A stretch of 64,000 bases of DNA. Source: Rhodospirillaceae bacterium (GTDB taxonomy: Bacteria; Pseudomonadota; Alphaproteobacteria; GCA-2731375). Position numbers and translations under genes: made by a program. The stretch covers positions 1-64,000 of the forward strand of contig JABIWH010000032.1 in assembly GCA_018701215.1 (NCBI GenBank), read 5' to 3'. Below, piece by piece: positions 62,311-64,000 of the stretch; position 1 is the first letter of the stretch; each line of letters opens with the position of its first letter. The notes beneath the pieces are model-generated. The model was given only the letters and a program-made list of their open reading frames with translations. It had not been told where the DNA came from and made no database searches.

Positions 62311-63492
62311 CTAAAGTAGAGTTATAGGTTCAGCCGCGCCGCCGTTGCCAGCGGAGACATAGCCGCTGTAAATGGTGGCGATGGTATCGGCGGCCAGTTC
62401 ACTGTCGCTTTCCACAGCATCGCCATGGGCGATGGTGCGGTAGAATGCCTCGATCTCCTGCGGGAAGCCGTGGGAATGGTCTTCATCGGGGGCGGTATTG
62501 GCCCAGCCTTGTTTAGTGCCGATTTTCTCAACCACATAAACCTCGTCGAACTGGCTTTCCACCGGGTTATAGGTCTGCATCTGATTGGAGGGATTGAGGT
62601 TGCAGATCGTGCGGTGATTGCCGGCGCAGACCTCCAACCAGTTATGCACCCCGCCCAGCACGATGTCCGAGGCGAACACGGTCGCGATCGTGCCGTCCTG
62701 AAAGGTCACGTGGATCATGGCGAAATCCTCGATATCCACATAATCGGCGCGGATATGACCGGTATCGACGAAATCCGGCAACTGGGTCAAGGCATGGGCG
62801 CGGGCGGTCACCGTGGCGGGCCGGATCGATTGGCCGAACCTGGCCCGGCCCTCGACCTTTTTCAAATACAAGGCGGCGGTCAGGGGATGGCAGCCCTTGC
62901 CGATCATGGCGCCGCCGCCTGCCAGGTTCCAATGGCCATAGCTGGGGGCGTGAGAGCCTGAATGGGCCTCTTCCCCATGCATCCACAGGATTTGACCCTT
63001 GGTTTTCTCCAGGATCTCCCGCTCTTTCTGAATAGTTGGCGCATAGACCCAGTTCTCGGCATATAAAATGCAGGCCTTCGAGGCCGCCTCCGCCGCGCGC
63101 ATGCGCTCGATGCTGGCAAGGGCGCCGGTGCGGGCATCGGTCATGGATGCCTCGCGGCCATCGAAATCAGGCGCGCCGTCGCCGAAATATCCCGTCAAGG
63201 GCTTTTCCACGATGGGAAAAATGCCGCGCTGCAATGCCTGCACCGCGACGGGCTCGTGCAAGGCCGGGGGGATGCAGACGTGCAGCACATCGATCTGCTC
63301 CAAAAGAGCATCAAGTTCGGCAAAGGCCTTGATGCCGTGCTTGGCCGCGAAGCTGTCAGTGCTGGCGTCGGTCCGGGCATGAACACCGATCACATTCACG
63401 TCGGCGCCATGGGCGCGGCGGGCCGCCTCAATATGAAAGCTGGCGGCAAAACCGGCACCGACAATACCTGTCCGGACCTTTGGCTTACTCAT
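62311..63492 (-). CDS. Gfo/Idh/MocA family oxidoreductase
   Basis: A 393-residue NAD(P)-dependent dehydrogenase with the N-terminal Rossmann motif RTGIVGAGFAASFHIEAARRA, LHVCIPPALHEPVAVQAL, IVEKPLTGYFG (the conserved EKP lysine) and AENWVYAPTIQKEREIL, GEEAHSGSHAPSYGHWNLAGGGAMIGKGCHPL in the substrate domain. It probably oxidises a sugar or polyol. AGGAGG lies before the ATG. It is 22 bases upstream of the aldolase gene, so they form an operon. Confidence 0.87.
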   Translation of the reverse strand: MSKPKVRTGIVGAGFAASFHIEAARRAHGADVNVIGVHARTDASTDSFAAKHGIKAFAELDALLEQIDVLHVCIPPALHEPVAVQALQRGIFPIVEKPLTGYFGDGAPDFDGREASMTDARTGALASIERMRAAEAASKACILYAENWVYAPTIQKEREILEKTKGQILWMHGEEAHSGSHAPSYGHWNLAGGGAMIGKGCHPLTAALYLKKVEGRARFGQSIRPATVTARAHALTQLPDFVDTGHIRADYVDIEDFAMIHVTFQDGTIATVFASDIVLGGVHNWLEVCAGNHRTICNLNPSNQMQTYNPVESQFDEVYVVEKIGTKQGWANTAPDEDHSHGFPQEIEAFYRTIAHGDAVESDSELAADTIATIYSGYVSAGNGGAAEPITLL

Positions 63493-63570
63493 GATCGCGA
63501 TCCTCCTGCAAAGACATTGGTGGCGTTGTTGGTGTAGCCTATATCTCGATTCGCCGCCACGCAGGTTGTC

Positions 63571-64000
63571 ATGAATTTTGCCCCTAATTTCAATTTTGAA
63601 GTGAAGCGTTCAACCCGGCGCAAGACCCTGTGCCTGCAAATCCGGGACGGCCATGTCCAGGTCATGGTCCCCGTCCGCACGCCGGAGCGGCAGATAACGG
63701 CTCTGGTCGACAAACATTCGGACTGGATTGAAAAAAAATTGGCGGAGCAGGCGGCCCGGCCAAAAGCGCCGCCCAGGTACTACGAGGCTGGGGAGATCTA
63801 TCGGTATTTGGGCCAGGAGCTTGAATTGGAAATTGTTGACGGCGCCCCCTGGCCGGCGGAAATCGTCGGACGAGGCCTGGTCGTAACCATACCAAAACGG
63901 CTGCACGGCGCGGCAAGGCAAGCAAAGGTCAAGCAGCGCTTGCATGAACTCTACCGCCAGGCTGCCCTGGCGGAATTCCAAGCCAGAACCGAAAGTTGTT
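63571..64000 (+). CDS. YgjP-like (DUF45) metallopeptidase, 3'-truncated
   Basis: Translating from the ATG at 63571 gives a partial protein MNFAPNFNFEVKRSTRRKTLCLQIRDGHVQVMVPVRTPERQI through YEAGEIYRYLGQELELEIVDG to the window end (143 residues). It matches the N-terminal half of the YgjP/DUF45 family, whose zinc motif HExxH would come after the edge. The gene has no ATG-started frame overlap with neighbours and is divergent from the Gfo/Idh gene. Confidence 0.65.
   Translation, partial: MNFAPNFNFEVKRSTRRKTLCLQIRDGHVQVMVPVRTPERQITALVDKHSDWIEKKLAEQAARPKAPPRYYEAGEIYRYLGQELELEIVDGAPWPAEIVGRGLVVTIPKRLHGAARQAKVKQRLHELYRQAALAEFQARTESC

Noticed and set aside
1..64000. CRISPR array, prophage, integrase, transposase or rRNA genes
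   Set aside because: I scanned the window for repeat-spacer structure and for protein families of mobile elements on both strands and found none; the only repeats are those listed.

Overview
The window is a densely coded, GC-rich bacterial chromosome segment. No intergenic stretch exceeds about 300 bases, and there is no rRNA, CRISPR array, prophage or insertion sequence. Gene content and order point to an alphaproteobacterium, probably Rhodospirillales-like. The main pointers are lptC-lptA-lptB-rpoN-hpf-ptsN, rpsF-rpsR-DUF2232-rplI, fabD-fabG-acpP-fabF-mltG-yicC-gmk, surA-pdxA-rsmA and an Hsp20-DUF1150 pair. The species cannot be named from sequence alone.

Region 1 (1-16.5 kb) is mostly accessory. 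It holds a truncated methyltransferase, a small HD-domain protein resembling alarmone hydrolases, and a MaoC hydratase. Next come a two-gene operon of unrecognised membrane proteins, catabolic enzymes (M19 dipeptidase, D-aminoacylase-like amidohydrolase, M20 amidohydrolase, acyl-CoA dehydrogenase, luciferase-like oxidoreductase, GST), argG, and a heat-shock locus whose leader looks like an RNA thermometer.

Region 2 (16.5-30.4 kb) is the conserved cell-envelope and nitrogen-regulation cluster kdsD-lptC-lptA-lptB-rpoN-hpf-ptsN on the minus strand. It is followed by RNase D, tRNA-Leu(CAG), a carboxyltransferase, an NDUFA9-like protein, uppP and a 2OG oxygenase.

Region 3 (30.4-31.2 kb) holds the most striking item. 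A DsbA/FrnE-type thiol oxidoreductase has an in-frame UGA exactly at the first Cys of its CxxC motif. A 7-bp hairpin with a G-containing loop follows 13 bases later, as expected of a bacterial SECIS. I read it as a selenoprotein with a U-P-W-C active site; a conventional gene call would lose its first 38 residues.

Region 4 (31.2-54.3 kb) is housekeeping: purF-cvpA-radA, mlaFE, alr, dnaB, cfa, the ribosomal proteins L9/S18/S6 (with an S6:S18-type leader), fatty-acid synthesis, mltG, gmk, carbonic anhydrase, rsmA, pdxA and surA.

Region 5 (54.4-64 kb) is accessory again: an MFS transporter, a degenerate receiver-domain protein, a double CaiB-type CoA transferase, a flavin oxidoreductase, an M81 peptidase, a HpcH-type aldolase, a Gfo/Idh dehydrogenase and a truncated YgjP-like metallopeptidase.

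Two related palindromic elements, beginning AGAGCAATT and ending ATGCTCTAG, lie between genes at 17.8 and 35.7 kb and look like a genome-wide interspersed repeat.
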